Below are positions 1 to 6,787 of a DNA stretch of 10,118 bases, piece by piece. A program made the translations under genes and the position numbers. Under the pieces are notes generated by a model. The model had not been told where the DNA came from and did not search any database. It was given only the letters and a program-made list of their open reading frames with translations. Origin of the DNA: ZLKRG08 sp046091905 (GTDB lineage Bacteria; Actinomycetota; Actinomycetes; Nanopelagicales; Nanopelagicaceae); assembly GCA_046091905.1 (NCBI GenBank), contig JBJTCN010000057.1:1-10118 (forward strand). The letters run 5' to 3'. The first letter of the stretch is position 1. Every line of letters starts with the position of its first letter.

Positions 1-216
1 TTCTACGACAACATGAATCCACAGAAGACCAAAGATTTAGTTGATGGTGCCCGCAATGGAAATCCACCCGCACCAACACGTGGACCTAAGAAGCTGCCAA
101 CTTTCAAAGAGAATTCGCGAGTTCTTGCCGGACTTGATGATGGTTTAGCAAACGAGGGCGTCTCTGCTGGAGATGCATCATTACTTGGATTGAAGTTAGC
201 TAAGGAGGGCAAGTAA
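1..216 (+). CDS. nuoE: NADH-quinone oxidoreductase subunit E, C-terminal fragment (5' end outside window)
   Basis: Reading from base 1 gives 71 residues, beginning FYDNMNPQKTKDLVD and ending KEGK before a TAA at 214-216. The start lies left of the window. NuoE is the small thioredoxin-fold 2Fe-2S protein (cluster N1a) of the NADH-dehydrogenase arm of complex I, where it sits against NuoF on the cytoplasmic side. The four cysteine ligands of N1a lie upstream and cannot be checked. The identification rests on the family-like C-terminal pattern FYDN...LVD...PTRGP...TF(K)...LAGL, as in actinobacterial NuoE proteins, and on its place immediately before nuoF. An ATG at 13-15 opens a 67-codon frame, but this is an internal Met and not a gene start. 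The last four codons (AAG GAG GGC AAG) also carry the ribosome binding site of nuoF. Confidence 0.9.
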   Translation, partial: FYDNMNPQKTKDLVDGARNGNPPAPTRGPKKLPTFKENSRVLAGLDDGLANEGVSAGDASLLGLKLAKEGK

Positions 217-219
217 TTG
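202..219 (+). promoter_or_regulatory. Ribosome binding site that decides the TTG start of nuoF
   Basis: AAGGAGG at 202-208 lies 8 bases before TTG at 217-219. It sits inside the last codons of nuoE, whose TAA (214-216) directly abuts the TTG. The near-perfect Shine-Dalgarno match at good spacing supports a TTG start. There is no in-frame ATG nearby that would keep the conserved NuoF N-terminus. Confidence 0.85.
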
Positions 220-1512
220 TTAAAGCCAGTTCTTAGCGCTTATTGGGATGAGCAAGACTCATTCACAATTGATGGTTACAAGCGCCATGGCGGTTACGAC
301 GCAGCTAAGAAAGCGTTGGGCATGGATGCAGATACAGTCATTCAATTAATTAAGGATTCTGGTCTTCGTGGTCGCGGTGGTGCAGGCTTCCAAACCGGTA
401 TGAAGTGGGGATTTATTCCACAGGGTGATAACAAAGAACATTACTTTGTTGTTAATGCAGATGAATCAGAGCCAGGTACTTGTAAGGACATGCCATTACT
501 TATGGCTAATCCACATGTGCTTATTGAAGGCATGATCATCGCTTCATATGCAATTCGTGCAAAGCATGCCTTCGTTTATCTTCGCGGAGAAGTTGCCCAT
601 GTTGCTCGACGAGTTAACGCCGCAATTGCAGATGCATACAAAGCCGGATACTTAGGTAAGAACATTTTTGGAACTGGTGTGGATCTAGAACTAACACTTC
701 ACATTGGTGCAGGTGCATATATTTGTGGAGAAGAGACTGCGCTACTTGATTCACTTGAAGGTTTCCGCGGCCAACCACGTCTGCGTCCACCGTTTCCAGC
801 TATTGCTGGCCTTTATGCCCGACCTACCGTAGTAAATAACGTGGAATCAATTGCATCAGTACCTGCAATTGTGGCCAACGGTGCTGATTGGTATCAGCAA
901 TTCGGAACTGAAAAATCAAAAGGCATGACGCTCTATTCACTTTCAGGACACGTTGCTAACCCAGGCCAATTCGAAGCGCCACTTGGAATTACTTTGCGTC
1001 AATTACTAGATATGTCTGGCGGAATGCGCACCGGACACAAATTAAAGTTCTGGACACCTGGCGGTTCGTCTACACCAATGTTTACTGACGAACACCTTGA
1101 TGTGCCACTTGATTACGAAGGTGTTGATGCAGCTGGTTCAATGCTTGGTACTAAAGCGCTGCAAATTTTTGATGAAACAACTTGCGTGGTTCGTGCAGTA
1201 CTTCGCTGGGTTGAGTTTTACAAACATGAATCTTGCGGAAAGTGCACCCCATGCCGTGAAGGCACCTGGTGGTTAGTGCAATCAATGAAAGATATCGAAA
1301 CCGGAAAAGCCTCTGAAGCAGAGTTAGATAAATTGTTAGATCTCTGCGACAACATAATGGGTCGTTCTTTCTGCGCACTTGCAGATGGCGCAGTAAGTCC
1401 AGTCGCTTCTTCAATTGAATATTTCCGCGATGAATACGTCGCACACATTACAAATAAAGGTTGCCCATTTGATCCAGTCGCTTCAACTCTATTAGCAGGA
1501 GAACTTGCATGA
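217..1512 (+). CDS. nuoF: NADH-quinone oxidoreductase subunit F (NADH- and FMN-binding)
   Basis: NuoF (431 aa) oxidises NADH, takes the hydride on FMN and passes electrons through 4Fe-4S cluster N3 towards NuoG, in the cytoplasmic arm of complex I. Visible motifs, in order: the glycine-rich loop GLRGRGGAGFQTG (residues 49-61), NADESEPGT (80-88), GAGAYICGEETAL (164-176), and the N3 ligands C340, C343 and C346 in ESCGKCTPCREG plus C386 in SFCALAD. The SLBB (ubiquitin-like) region lies roughly at residues 240-320. Length is normal for the family. The start is TTG, supported by AAGGAGG 8 bases upstream and by direct contact with the nuoE stop. The 3' end overlaps nuoG by four bases (ATGA). NuoF homologues occur in NAD-linked hydrogenases and formate dehydrogenases, but the full nuo context excludes these. 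One small variation: Q59 stands where many homologues have Pro or Ser. Confidence 0.98.
   Translation: MLKPVLSAYWDEQDSFTIDGYKRHGGYDAAKKALGMDADTVIQLIKDSGLRGRGGAGFQTGMKWGFIPQGDNKEHYFVVNADESEPGTCKDMPLLMANPHVLIEGMIIASYAIRAKHAFVYLRGEVAHVARRVNAAIADAYKAGYLGKNIFGTGVDLELTLHIGAGAYICGEETALLDSLEGFRGQPRLRPPFPAIAGLYARPTVVNNVESIASVPAIVANGADWYQQFGTEKSKGMTLYSLSGHVANPGQFEAPLGITLRQLLDMSGGMRTGHKLKFWTPGGSSTPMFTDEHLDVPLDYEGVDAAGSMLGTKALQIFDETTCVVRAVLRWVEFYKHESCGKCTPCREGTWWLVQSMKDIETGKASEAELDKLLDLCDNIMGRSFCALADGAVSPVASSIEYFRDEYVAHITNKGCPFDPVASTLLAGELA
1497..1511 (+). promoter_or_regulatory. Ribosome binding site of nuoG, inside nuoF
   Basis: AGGAG at 1497-1501 lies 7 bases before ATG at 1509-1511, within the last codons of nuoF. 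It favours this ATG over the in-frame ATG at 1551 (NuoG Met15). The overlapping ATGA implies translational coupling with nuoF. Confidence 0.7.
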
Positions 1513-3878
1513 CAATACAAGCCGAAAAACCTGCGGTTGAGGCAGTAGAGATGATCGCTGTCGTTATCGATGGTTTTGAAGTCTCAGTTCCAAAAGGCAC
1601 TTTAGTAATTCGTGCTGCAGAAAAACTTGGTATTCAAATTCCTCGCTTCTGCGATCACCCTTTACTTGATCCAGTTGGCGCATGCCGTCAGTGCTTGGTT
1701 GATATCGAAATTAATGGCCGTAAATTTCCAAAGCCACAAGCTTCCTGCACCATTCCAGTAGAGCCAGGAATGATCGTAAATACCCAATTAACTTCTGCAG
1801 TTGCTGATAAAGCGCAGAAGGGAATCATGGAGTTTTTACTGGTAAATCACCCACTTGATTGCCCAGTTTGCGACAAGGGCGGCGAATGTCCTTTGCAGAA
1901 TCAAGCGATGTCTAACGGAAATCCAGAGTCACGATTTACCGGATACAAGAGAACTTTTGAAAAGCCAATCAATATCTCCTCTCAAGTTTTATTAGACCGC
2001 GAACGTTGCGTGCTCTGTGCACGTTGCACTCGTTTTGCAGATCAAATTGCGGGCGATCGCTTTATTACTTTGAACCAACGCGGCGCGCTGCAGCAAGTTG
2101 GCATTTATGAAGAGCAGCCTTTTGAATCTTACTTTTCTGGAAATACAGTTCAAATCTGTCCAGTAGGTGCGTTAACAGGTGCCACCTACCGATTCCGCGC
2201 ACGTCCATTTGACTTGGTTTCAACTCCATCTGCCTGCGAACATTGTGCATCAGGTTGCGATATGCGCACCGATGTTCGTCGTGGCAAAACTCTGCGCCGC
2301 CTAGCCGGAGAAGATCCATCAGTAAATGAAGAGTGGAATTGCGATAAAGGTCGTTGGGCATTTAAGTATGTAACCGCACAAGATCGAATCACCACACCAT
2401 TGATTCGTAACGCTGCTGGCGAATTAGTTCCAGCATCTTGGCCAGAGGCGCTAGAAGCGGCTGCAGCCGGATTGAGCGCAGGTCGCGCCGCGGTATTAGT
2501 TGGCGGTCGCGCAACAGTTGAAGATGCATATGGTTATGCAAAGTTTGCTCGTGTTGCTCTTGGTACTAACGATATTGATTTCCGCTCACGAGTTGGTAGC
2601 GATGAAGAACGTGCATTCTTTGCAAGTTCGGTAATTGGAAATCAAACTACTTATCGCGATATTGATGGCGCAGATCAAGTAGTACTAATTGCATTTGAAC
2701 CAGAAGAGGAATCTCCAATCGTCTTCTTACGTATCAATAAAGCGGTTCGCAAGAAGGGCTTAGAAGTTCACGCAGTTGCTTCCAAACTTTCAATTGGAAA
2801 TGAGAAGTTGAAATCAAACTTCATCTGCGTAGCTCCAGGCAATGAAGTTTCAGGGCTATCTGGCTTGACCCTTACTGAAAAATCAGTGATTTTGGTAGGC
2901 GAAAGAGCGGCTGAGAGCGCGGGCTTATTAAGTGCAGTGGCAGGTTTAGCAGCACGTTCAAATGCAAAATTGGCGTGGATTCCACGTCGCGCAGGCGAAC
3001 GCGGTGCCATCGAAGCTGGTGCCATCGGAAATCTACTTCCTGGTGGTCGCCCAGTTTCAGATGCAGCAGCGCGCGTTGATGTGGCTGCTGCTTGGGGAGT
3101 ACATGGACTTCCAGAAGCGCGTGGATTATCAACCGATGAAATTTATGCAGCAGCACAAAGTGGAGAGATTAAGGCGCTACTAGTTGGCGGTGTTGATCCA
3201 TTTGATGGTGCAAATTCAACGGTGGCGCTAAATGCGCTACACAAATCATTTGTAGTTTCACTTGAAATGCGTCCATCTGCGGTGACCGATCGTGCAAATG
3301 TAGTGCTACCAATTGCAGCAGTTGCTGAGAAGAGCGGAACTTTCCTTAATTGGGAAGGCCGCGGACGTAGTTTTGAAATGGCAATCCCAGAATCATTACA
3401 ACGAAGCGATGTCAGAATTCTTTCAATGCTTGCAGAAACTATCGGTCGCAAGATTGGAATTTCGACGGTGGCACAGGCTGCAGCTGAGCTAAATTCAATT
3501 GGCACTTGGGATGGCGCTAAAGCAGAGTTTGGTGGCGTAAATTCAAGCGCCGCCACAGCTGTTTCTGGTGATCAAGCAATTCTTACCTCTTGGCGTCGAC
3601 TATTAGATAGTGGTTCATTGCAAGATGGAGAAGCAAATCTTGCCGGCACTGCACGCAAAACAGTCGCCGTAATTTCACCTAAGCGCGCCAATGCAATTGG
3701 AGTTAATGATGGTGATTTAGTAAAGATTTCAAATAACAACGGTGCAGTAGTGCTGCCAGTTCTAATTGAAGCAATTTATGATGATGCAGTTTGGGCGCCA
3801 CGGAACTCAGCAGGTTCTGAATTACTTCGCACTTTAGGTGTGGCTTCTAATTCAGTAGTAACGGTGGTGAAGGCATGA
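1509..3878 (+). CDS. nuoG: NADH-quinone oxidoreductase subunit G (iron-sulfur protein)
   Basis: NuoG (789 aa) is the large iron-sulfur subunit of the cytoplasmic arm and wires electrons from NuoF towards NuoI. Ligand sets seen: 2Fe-2S N1b at C48, C59, C62 and C80; the His-Cys3 cluster N5 at H114, C118, C121 and C127; a 4Fe-4S N4-type set at C167, C170, C173 and C217; and the off-path N7 set at C243, C246, C250 and C278. From about residue 285 the protein follows the molybdopterin-oxidoreductase fold, including GGVDPFD and AEKSGTFLNWEGRGR, and ends in a molybdopterin-dinucleotide-binding-like domain (about 710-789). In complex I this fold is structural and holds no molybdenum cofactor. Residues 400-560 look the least conserved. 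The gene overlaps nuoF and nuoH by ATGA at both ends. A stand-alone formate dehydrogenase is ruled out by context and by the complete complex I ligand pattern. Confidence 0.97.
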   Translation: MTIQAEKPAVEAVEMIAVVIDGFEVSVPKGTLVIRAAEKLGIQIPRFCDHPLLDPVGACRQCLVDIEINGRKFPKPQASCTIPVEPGMIVNTQLTSAVADKAQKGIMEFLLVNHPLDCPVCDKGGECPLQNQAMSNGNPESRFTGYKRTFEKPINISSQVLLDRERCVLCARCTRFADQIAGDRFITLNQRGALQQVGIYEEQPFESYFSGNTVQICPVGALTGATYRFRARPFDLVSTPSACEHCASGCDMRTDVRRGKTLRRLAGEDPSVNEEWNCDKGRWAFKYVTAQDRITTPLIRNAAGELVPASWPEALEAAAAGLSAGRAAVLVGGRATVEDAYGYAKFARVALGTNDIDFRSRVGSDEERAFFASSVIGNQTTYRDIDGADQVVLIAFEPEEESPIVFLRINKAVRKKGLEVHAVASKLSIGNEKLKSNFICVAPGNEVSGLSGLTLTEKSVILVGERAAESAGLLSAVAGLAARSNAKLAWIPRRAGERGAIEAGAIGNLLPGGRPVSDAAARVDVAAAWGVHGLPEARGLSTDEIYAAAQSGEIKALLVGGVDPFDGANSTVALNALHKSFVVSLEMRPSAVTDRANVVLPIAAVAEKSGTFLNWEGRGRSFEMAIPESLQRSDVRILSMLAETIGRKIGISTVAQAAAELNSIGTWDGAKAEFGGVNSSAATAVSGDQAILTSWRRLLDSGSLQDGEANLAGTARKTVAVISPKRANAIGVNDGDLVKISNNNGAVVLPVLIEAIYDDAVWAPRNSAGSELLRTLGVASNSVVTVVKA

Positions 3879-5095
3879 ATTCAGTGACAAATGCACAACT
3901 AATTGCAGCCGATCCAGGCTGGTTAATTGCAGTAAAAGCAGTACTCACCTTTGCAGTGCTCGTAGTTTTCACGTTACTAGCGATTTGGTGGGAGCGCCGC
4001 TTCATTGGTTTTATGCAGGAGCGTCCAGGACCTAACCGCACCGGCCCACAAGGTTTATTGCAATCACTTGCAGATGGCATCAAGTTAGCTTTGAAAGAAG
4101 ATATCGTGCCGAAAGCCGCAGATAAAGTGGTCTTTATTTTGGCGCCGATTATTAGCGCATCAACTTGCTTTATGTCTTTTGCAATTATGCCAATGACTGG
4201 CGAAGTAAAGATGTTTGGTAAAACCACTGCCATGCAGATGACAGATTTACCAATTGGCGTTCTTTATGTATTAGCGGTGGCATCAGTCGGTGTTTACGGA
4301 ATTGTGTTAGCGGGTTGGTCATCTGGTTCGACTTATCCACTACTTGGTGGACTTCGTTCAAGCGCCCAAGTTATTTCCTATGAAGTTGCAATGGGACTTT
4401 CTTTAGTTGCAGTTTTCATCTACTCAGGTTCGATGTCTACCGGAGATATCGTTGCCGCGCAGGATAAGTGGTGGAACGTAGTTGTACTCTTCCCATCATT
4501 TGTTATCTATCTAATTTCAATGATTGGTGAAACCAATCGTGCGCCATTTGATTTAGCGGAAGCCGAAGGCGAACTAGTTGGCGGTTTCCATACCGAATAC
4601 TCTTCATTGAAGTTCGCACTCTTCTTCCTGGGCGAGTACATCAATATCGCGACAGTTTCAGCGCTAGCCACCACCTTGTTCTTCGGTGGTTACCGCGCAC
4701 TTCCAGGACTTGGATTTACCGAAAGTTGGCTGGGTGGCTGGTTTGGCATGGTCTGGTTCTTCGCGAAAGTCTGCTTCTTCTTTAATATCTTCGTTTGGGT
4801 GCGCGCAACTTTGCCGCGTATTCGCTACGACCAATTTATGAAGTTTGGTTGGAAGATTTTGATTCCATCATCGCTACTTTGGATCATCGTGGTAGCAACG
4901 CTTCGCGCACTTTCAGCTAATGGCACTTCACGCTTTGTAATTGCCGGCTTTGCCGGTGGCGTAGTGCTTGCAGTAATGGCCTTGAGCTCTGCATGGGAGA
5001 AGGCGAAATTAAAGTCGAAGTTGCCACCAGAGTTTGAAGTTGATGCGCCATCTTTCCCAGTTCCAAAGCTGCCTACTAAGTCGGAGGTTCAGTAA
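3875..5095 (+). CDS. nuoH: NADH-quinone oxidoreductase subunit H (quinone-chamber membrane subunit)
   Basis: NuoH (406 aa) is the membrane subunit that joins the two arms of complex I and forms most of the quinone tunnel. Visible motifs: ERRFIGFMQERPGPNRTGP (from E40), GLRSSAQ (159-165), the acidic loop ETNRAPFDLAEAEGEL (219-234) leading into VGGFHTEYSS, and ATLPRIRYDQ (311-320). About eight core transmembrane helices end near residue 346. An additional hydrophobic segment (about 353-372) and a Pro/Lys-rich tail (375-406) follow. E. coli NuoH is only about 325 residues; the longer form is typical of actinobacterial NuoH. Start ATG 3875 overlaps the nuoG stop (ATGA). The upstream GGTGG-like sequence (from 3863) is only a weak Shine-Dalgarno match, so coupling to nuoG translation is likely. 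The TAA at 5093-5095 abuts the GTG of nuoI. Confidence 0.98.
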   Translation: MNSVTNAQLIAADPGWLIAVKAVLTFAVLVVFTLLAIWWERRFIGFMQERPGPNRTGPQGLLQSLADGIKLALKEDIVPKAADKVVFILAPIISASTCFMSFAIMPMTGEVKMFGKTTAMQMTDLPIGVLYVLAVASVGVYGIVLAGWSSGSTYPLLGGLRSSAQVISYEVAMGLSLVAVFIYSGSMSTGDIVAAQDKWWNVVVLFPSFVIYLISMIGETNRAPFDLAEAEGELVGGFHTEYSSLKFALFFLGEYINIATVSALATTLFFGGYRALPGLGFTESWLGGWFGMVWFFAKVCFFFNIFVWVRATLPRIRYDQFMKFGWKILIPSSLLWIIVVATLRALSANGTSRFVIAGFAGGVVLAVMALSSAWEKAKLKSKLPPEFEVDAPSFPVPKLPTKSEVQ

Positions 5096-5098
5096 GTG
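5083..5098 (+). promoter_or_regulatory. Ribosome binding site that decides the GTG start of nuoI
   Basis: GGAGG at 5083-5087 lies 8 bases before GTG at 5096-5098. It is encoded by the last codons of nuoH (TCG GAG GTT CAG TAA). No in-frame ATG occurs before both NuoI cluster motifs, so the GTG is needed. Confidence 0.88.
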
Positions 5099-5695
5099 TC
5101 AGAGTTAGAACCAAAGAAGTTCGACCTAGATAAAGTTTCTACTGCACCGGTAGCGCCGGCGCGTGAAGGATCTTTCTCCGAACAGGCAAAGGGATTCTGG
5201 GTAACTATTCGCAATATTGGTCGACCAAGAATTACAGTTGAATATCCAGAAGTTAAGGCGCCTACCGAAGAGCGTTTTCACGGACGCCACCAATTAAATC
5301 GCCATCCTGATGGATTAGAAAAATGTGTTGGTTGCGAACTTTGTGCTTGGGCCTGTCCAGCCGATGCAATTTATGTTGAAGGCGCGAATAACACAGCTGA
5401 AGAGCGCTTCTCTCCTGGTGAGCGTTACGGCAAGGTTTATCAGATTAATTATCTGCGTTGTATTTTCTGTGGTCTATGTATCGAAGCCTGTCCAACTCGC
5501 GCGCTAACTATGACAAATGAATATGAATTAGCAGATCGAACTCGCGATAAATTGATTTTTGAAAAGGATGATTTGTTGGCGCCACTTCGTAGTGGCATGT
5601 TGCAACCTCCACATCCAATGTATCCAGGCACAGATGAAGCCGATTACTACAAAGGCAAAGTCACCGAGGCGCATCCAAAACAGGAGGCCAAGTAA
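5096..5695 (+). CDS. nuoI: NADH-quinone oxidoreductase subunit I (two 4Fe-4S ferredoxin-type protein)
   Basis: NuoI (199 aa) carries clusters N6a and N6b, which take electrons from NuoG and pass them towards terminal cluster N2 (in NuoB) near the quinone site. Two ferredoxin motifs of the form CxxCxxCxxxCP are intact: C77, C80, C83 and C87 (CVGCELCAWACP) and C122, C125, C128 and C132 (CIFCGLCIEACP). In complex I the fourth Cys of each motif ligates the other cluster. The N-terminal stretch GFWVTIRNIGRPRITVEYPE (about residues 33-52) is the amphipathic region that anchors the subunit to the membrane arm. A hydrophilic C-terminal extension runs from about residue 145 to 199. Its start and stop abut nuoH and nuoJ with no intervening bases. 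The GTG start is supported by GGAGG 8 bases upstream. Confidence 0.98.
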   Translation: MSELEPKKFDLDKVSTAPVAPAREGSFSEQAKGFWVTIRNIGRPRITVEYPEVKAPTEERFHGRHQLNRHPDGLEKCVGCELCAWACPADAIYVEGANNTAEERFSPGERYGKVYQINYLRCIFCGLCIEACPTRALTMTNEYELADRTRDKLIFEKDDLLAPLRSGMLQPPHPMYPGTDEADYYKGKVTEAHPKQEAK

Positions 5696-5698
5696 GTG
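5683..5698 (+). promoter_or_regulatory. Ribosome binding site that decides the GTG start of nuoJ
   Basis: GGAGG at 5683-5687 lies 8 bases before GTG at 5696-5698, encoded by the last codons of nuoI (CAG GAG GCC AAG TAA). The next in-frame ATG, at residue 22, lies inside the first transmembrane helix and would truncate it. Confidence 0.88.
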
Positions 5699-6487
5699 AA
5701 TTTTCTTTTAGAAAATATCGGTAATACCGGAACTCCGGAAGCAGTTCAGTTCTACATCATGGCGCCGCTAGCAATTGCTGCGGCAATTGGCATGTTGATT
5801 GTTAAAAAAGCGGTGCACTCTGCAATCTTGATGGCATATGTAATGCTGAGTCTGGCCTTCTTTTACATCGCGCAAGATGCACCATTTCTAGGAATTGTGC
5901 AGATTGTGGTTTACACCGGCGCAGTAATGATGCTCTTCTTATTTATCTTGATGTTAGTTGGTGTTGATACTAAAGAGTCTTTAGTTGAAACCATCAAAGG
6001 CGTGCGCCTTACCGCAATTTCTGCATCGCTTGGGATCGGTCTCTTACTGGTAGCTTTAATTGGCAATGCCACCGTTGGACATCAGGCTTACGGACTAAAG
6101 AGCGCCAACTCAGCAGGAAATGTGCAAGGGATTGCCTACAAGCTCTTCTCTGATTATGTATGGGCTTTCGAAGTTGTTTCGGCGCTATTAATAACGGCAG
6201 CACTTGGCGCAATGGTCCTGGCACATAGCCAACGAGTAACACCGCGGCAAACGCAACGTGAATTAGCGGTACGAAGATTCCGTGGCCAGAATTTAAGTGA
6301 CGCGGCAGGCAAACCTGCGCCAGGAGTCTTTGCGCGTTACAACGGTGTTGATGTGCCAGCGCTGCTTCCAGATGGTTCACCAGCAGTGGAATCAATTAAT
6401 GACACTTTGAAAGCGCGCGGCACTATCCGTGATCCACGCGAATATTCATTAAATGAAATTGCCAATACCGAAGGAGAGGAGCGCTAA
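5696..6487 (+). CDS. nuoJ: NADH-quinone oxidoreductase subunit J (membrane subunit)
   Basis: NuoJ (263 aa) is a membrane-arm subunit beside NuoH and NuoK. Its third helix carries the pi-bulge that links quinone chemistry to proton pumping. Five hydrophobic segments are visible in about the first 176 residues. The signature VVYTGAVMMLFLFILMLVG (about 71-89, with conserved Tyr73) fits the third helix. Residues 177-263 form a hydrophilic, Arg-rich tail of about 87 residues containing RQTQREL and DPREYSLNEIANTEGEER. E. coli NuoJ (about 184 aa) lacks such a tail, while actinobacterial NuoJ proteins commonly have one; its role is unknown to me. Start is GTG with a strong Shine-Dalgarno 8 bases upstream. 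The TAA directly abuts the ATG of nuoK. Confidence 0.96.
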   Translation: MNFLLENIGNTGTPEAVQFYIMAPLAIAAAIGMLIVKKAVHSAILMAYVMLSLAFFYIAQDAPFLGIVQIVVYTGAVMMLFLFILMLVGVDTKESLVETIKGVRLTAISASLGIGLLLVALIGNATVGHQAYGLKSANSAGNVQGIAYKLFSDYVWAFEVVSALLITAALGAMVLAHSQRVTPRQTQRELAVRRFRGQNLSDAAGKPAPGVFARYNGVDVPALLPDGSPAVESINDTLKARGTIRDPREYSLNEIANTEGEER

Positions 6488-6490
6488 ATG
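6473..6490 (+). promoter_or_regulatory. Ribosome binding site of nuoK, inside nuoJ
   Basis: The purine run GGAGAGGAG at 6473-6481 ends 6 bases before ATG 6488-6490. It offers two overlapping Shine-Dalgarno registers (AGGAG at 6472-6476 and GAGGAG at 6476-6481). It is encoded by the last NuoJ residues, EGEER. Confidence 0.75.
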
Positions 6491-6787
6491 AATCCAATCA
6501 ATTATCTTTATGTCGCTTCAATTCTCTTTACAGTTGGCGCAGTTGGCGTTGTTATTCGCCGCAACGCAATTGTGGTCTTTATGTGCATTGAGTTGATGCT
6601 TAATGCTGCTAATTTGGCATTTGTAACTTTCGCTCGCATCAATGGCAATCTGGAAGGTCAGATCGTGGCCTTCTTTACGATGGTGATTGCAGCTTGTGAA
6701 GTAGTTATTGGTCTGGCGATTATCGTGACGATTTATCGCTCCCGTCGATCTGCATCTGTTGATGATGCTAGTTTGTTGAGTCGATAA
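6488..6787 (+). CDS. nuoK: NADH-quinone oxidoreductase subunit K (membrane subunit)
   Basis: NuoK (99 aa; the family is usually 95-105) is a three-helix membrane subunit homologous to MrpC. It carries two buried glutamates on the proton path between the quinone site and the antiporter-like subunits. Both are present: E35 in MCIELMLNAANL and E71 in AACEVVIGLAI, matching E36 and E72 of E. coli NuoK. Three hydrophobic helices are evident (about 3-22, 27-49 and 58-83), followed by a short polar tail. The ATG abuts the nuoJ TAA. The nuoK stop shares one base with the nuoL start (TAATG). MrpC is the alternative family, but the setting and the CIELMLNAANL motif indicate NuoK. Confidence 0.97.
   Translation: MNPINYLYVASILFTVGAVGVVIRRNAIVVFMCIELMLNAANLAFVTFARINGNLEGQIVAFFTMVIAACEVVIGLAIIVTIYRSRRSASVDDASLLSR

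Noticed and set aside
13..216. Independent small gene of 67 codons starting at ATG 13
   Set aside because: The frame is open to the left edge, and the residues before the Met (FYDN) continue the NuoE C-terminal pattern, so this is the tail of nuoE.
3143..3556. 137-codon open frame on the minus strand within nuoG
   Set aside because: It lies entirely opposite conserved nuoG sequence, has no recognisable domain and is low-complexity Ser/Ala/Thr-rich, as expected from reading biased codons backwards.
1509..3878. Possibility that this gene is a molybdenum-dependent formate dehydrogenase rather than NuoG
   Set aside because: The second half shares the molybdopterin-oxidoreductase fold, but the N1b, N5, N4 and N7 ligand sets, the length and the position between nuoF and nuoH identify NuoG.
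3847..4233. 128-codon minus-strand frame across the nuoG/nuoH junction
   Set aside because: It is fully explained as a shadow of nuoH codons. No ribosome binding site or family resemblance is seen, and a real antisense gene here would need independent expression evidence.
6009..6395. Minus-strand frames opposite nuoJ (6009-6395), nuoK/nuoL (6518-6898) and nuoL/nuoM (8510-8875)
   Set aside because: All lie opposite well-conserved membrane-protein genes, have atypical composition (Leu/His/Arg- or Asn/Ser-rich) and show no known motif.
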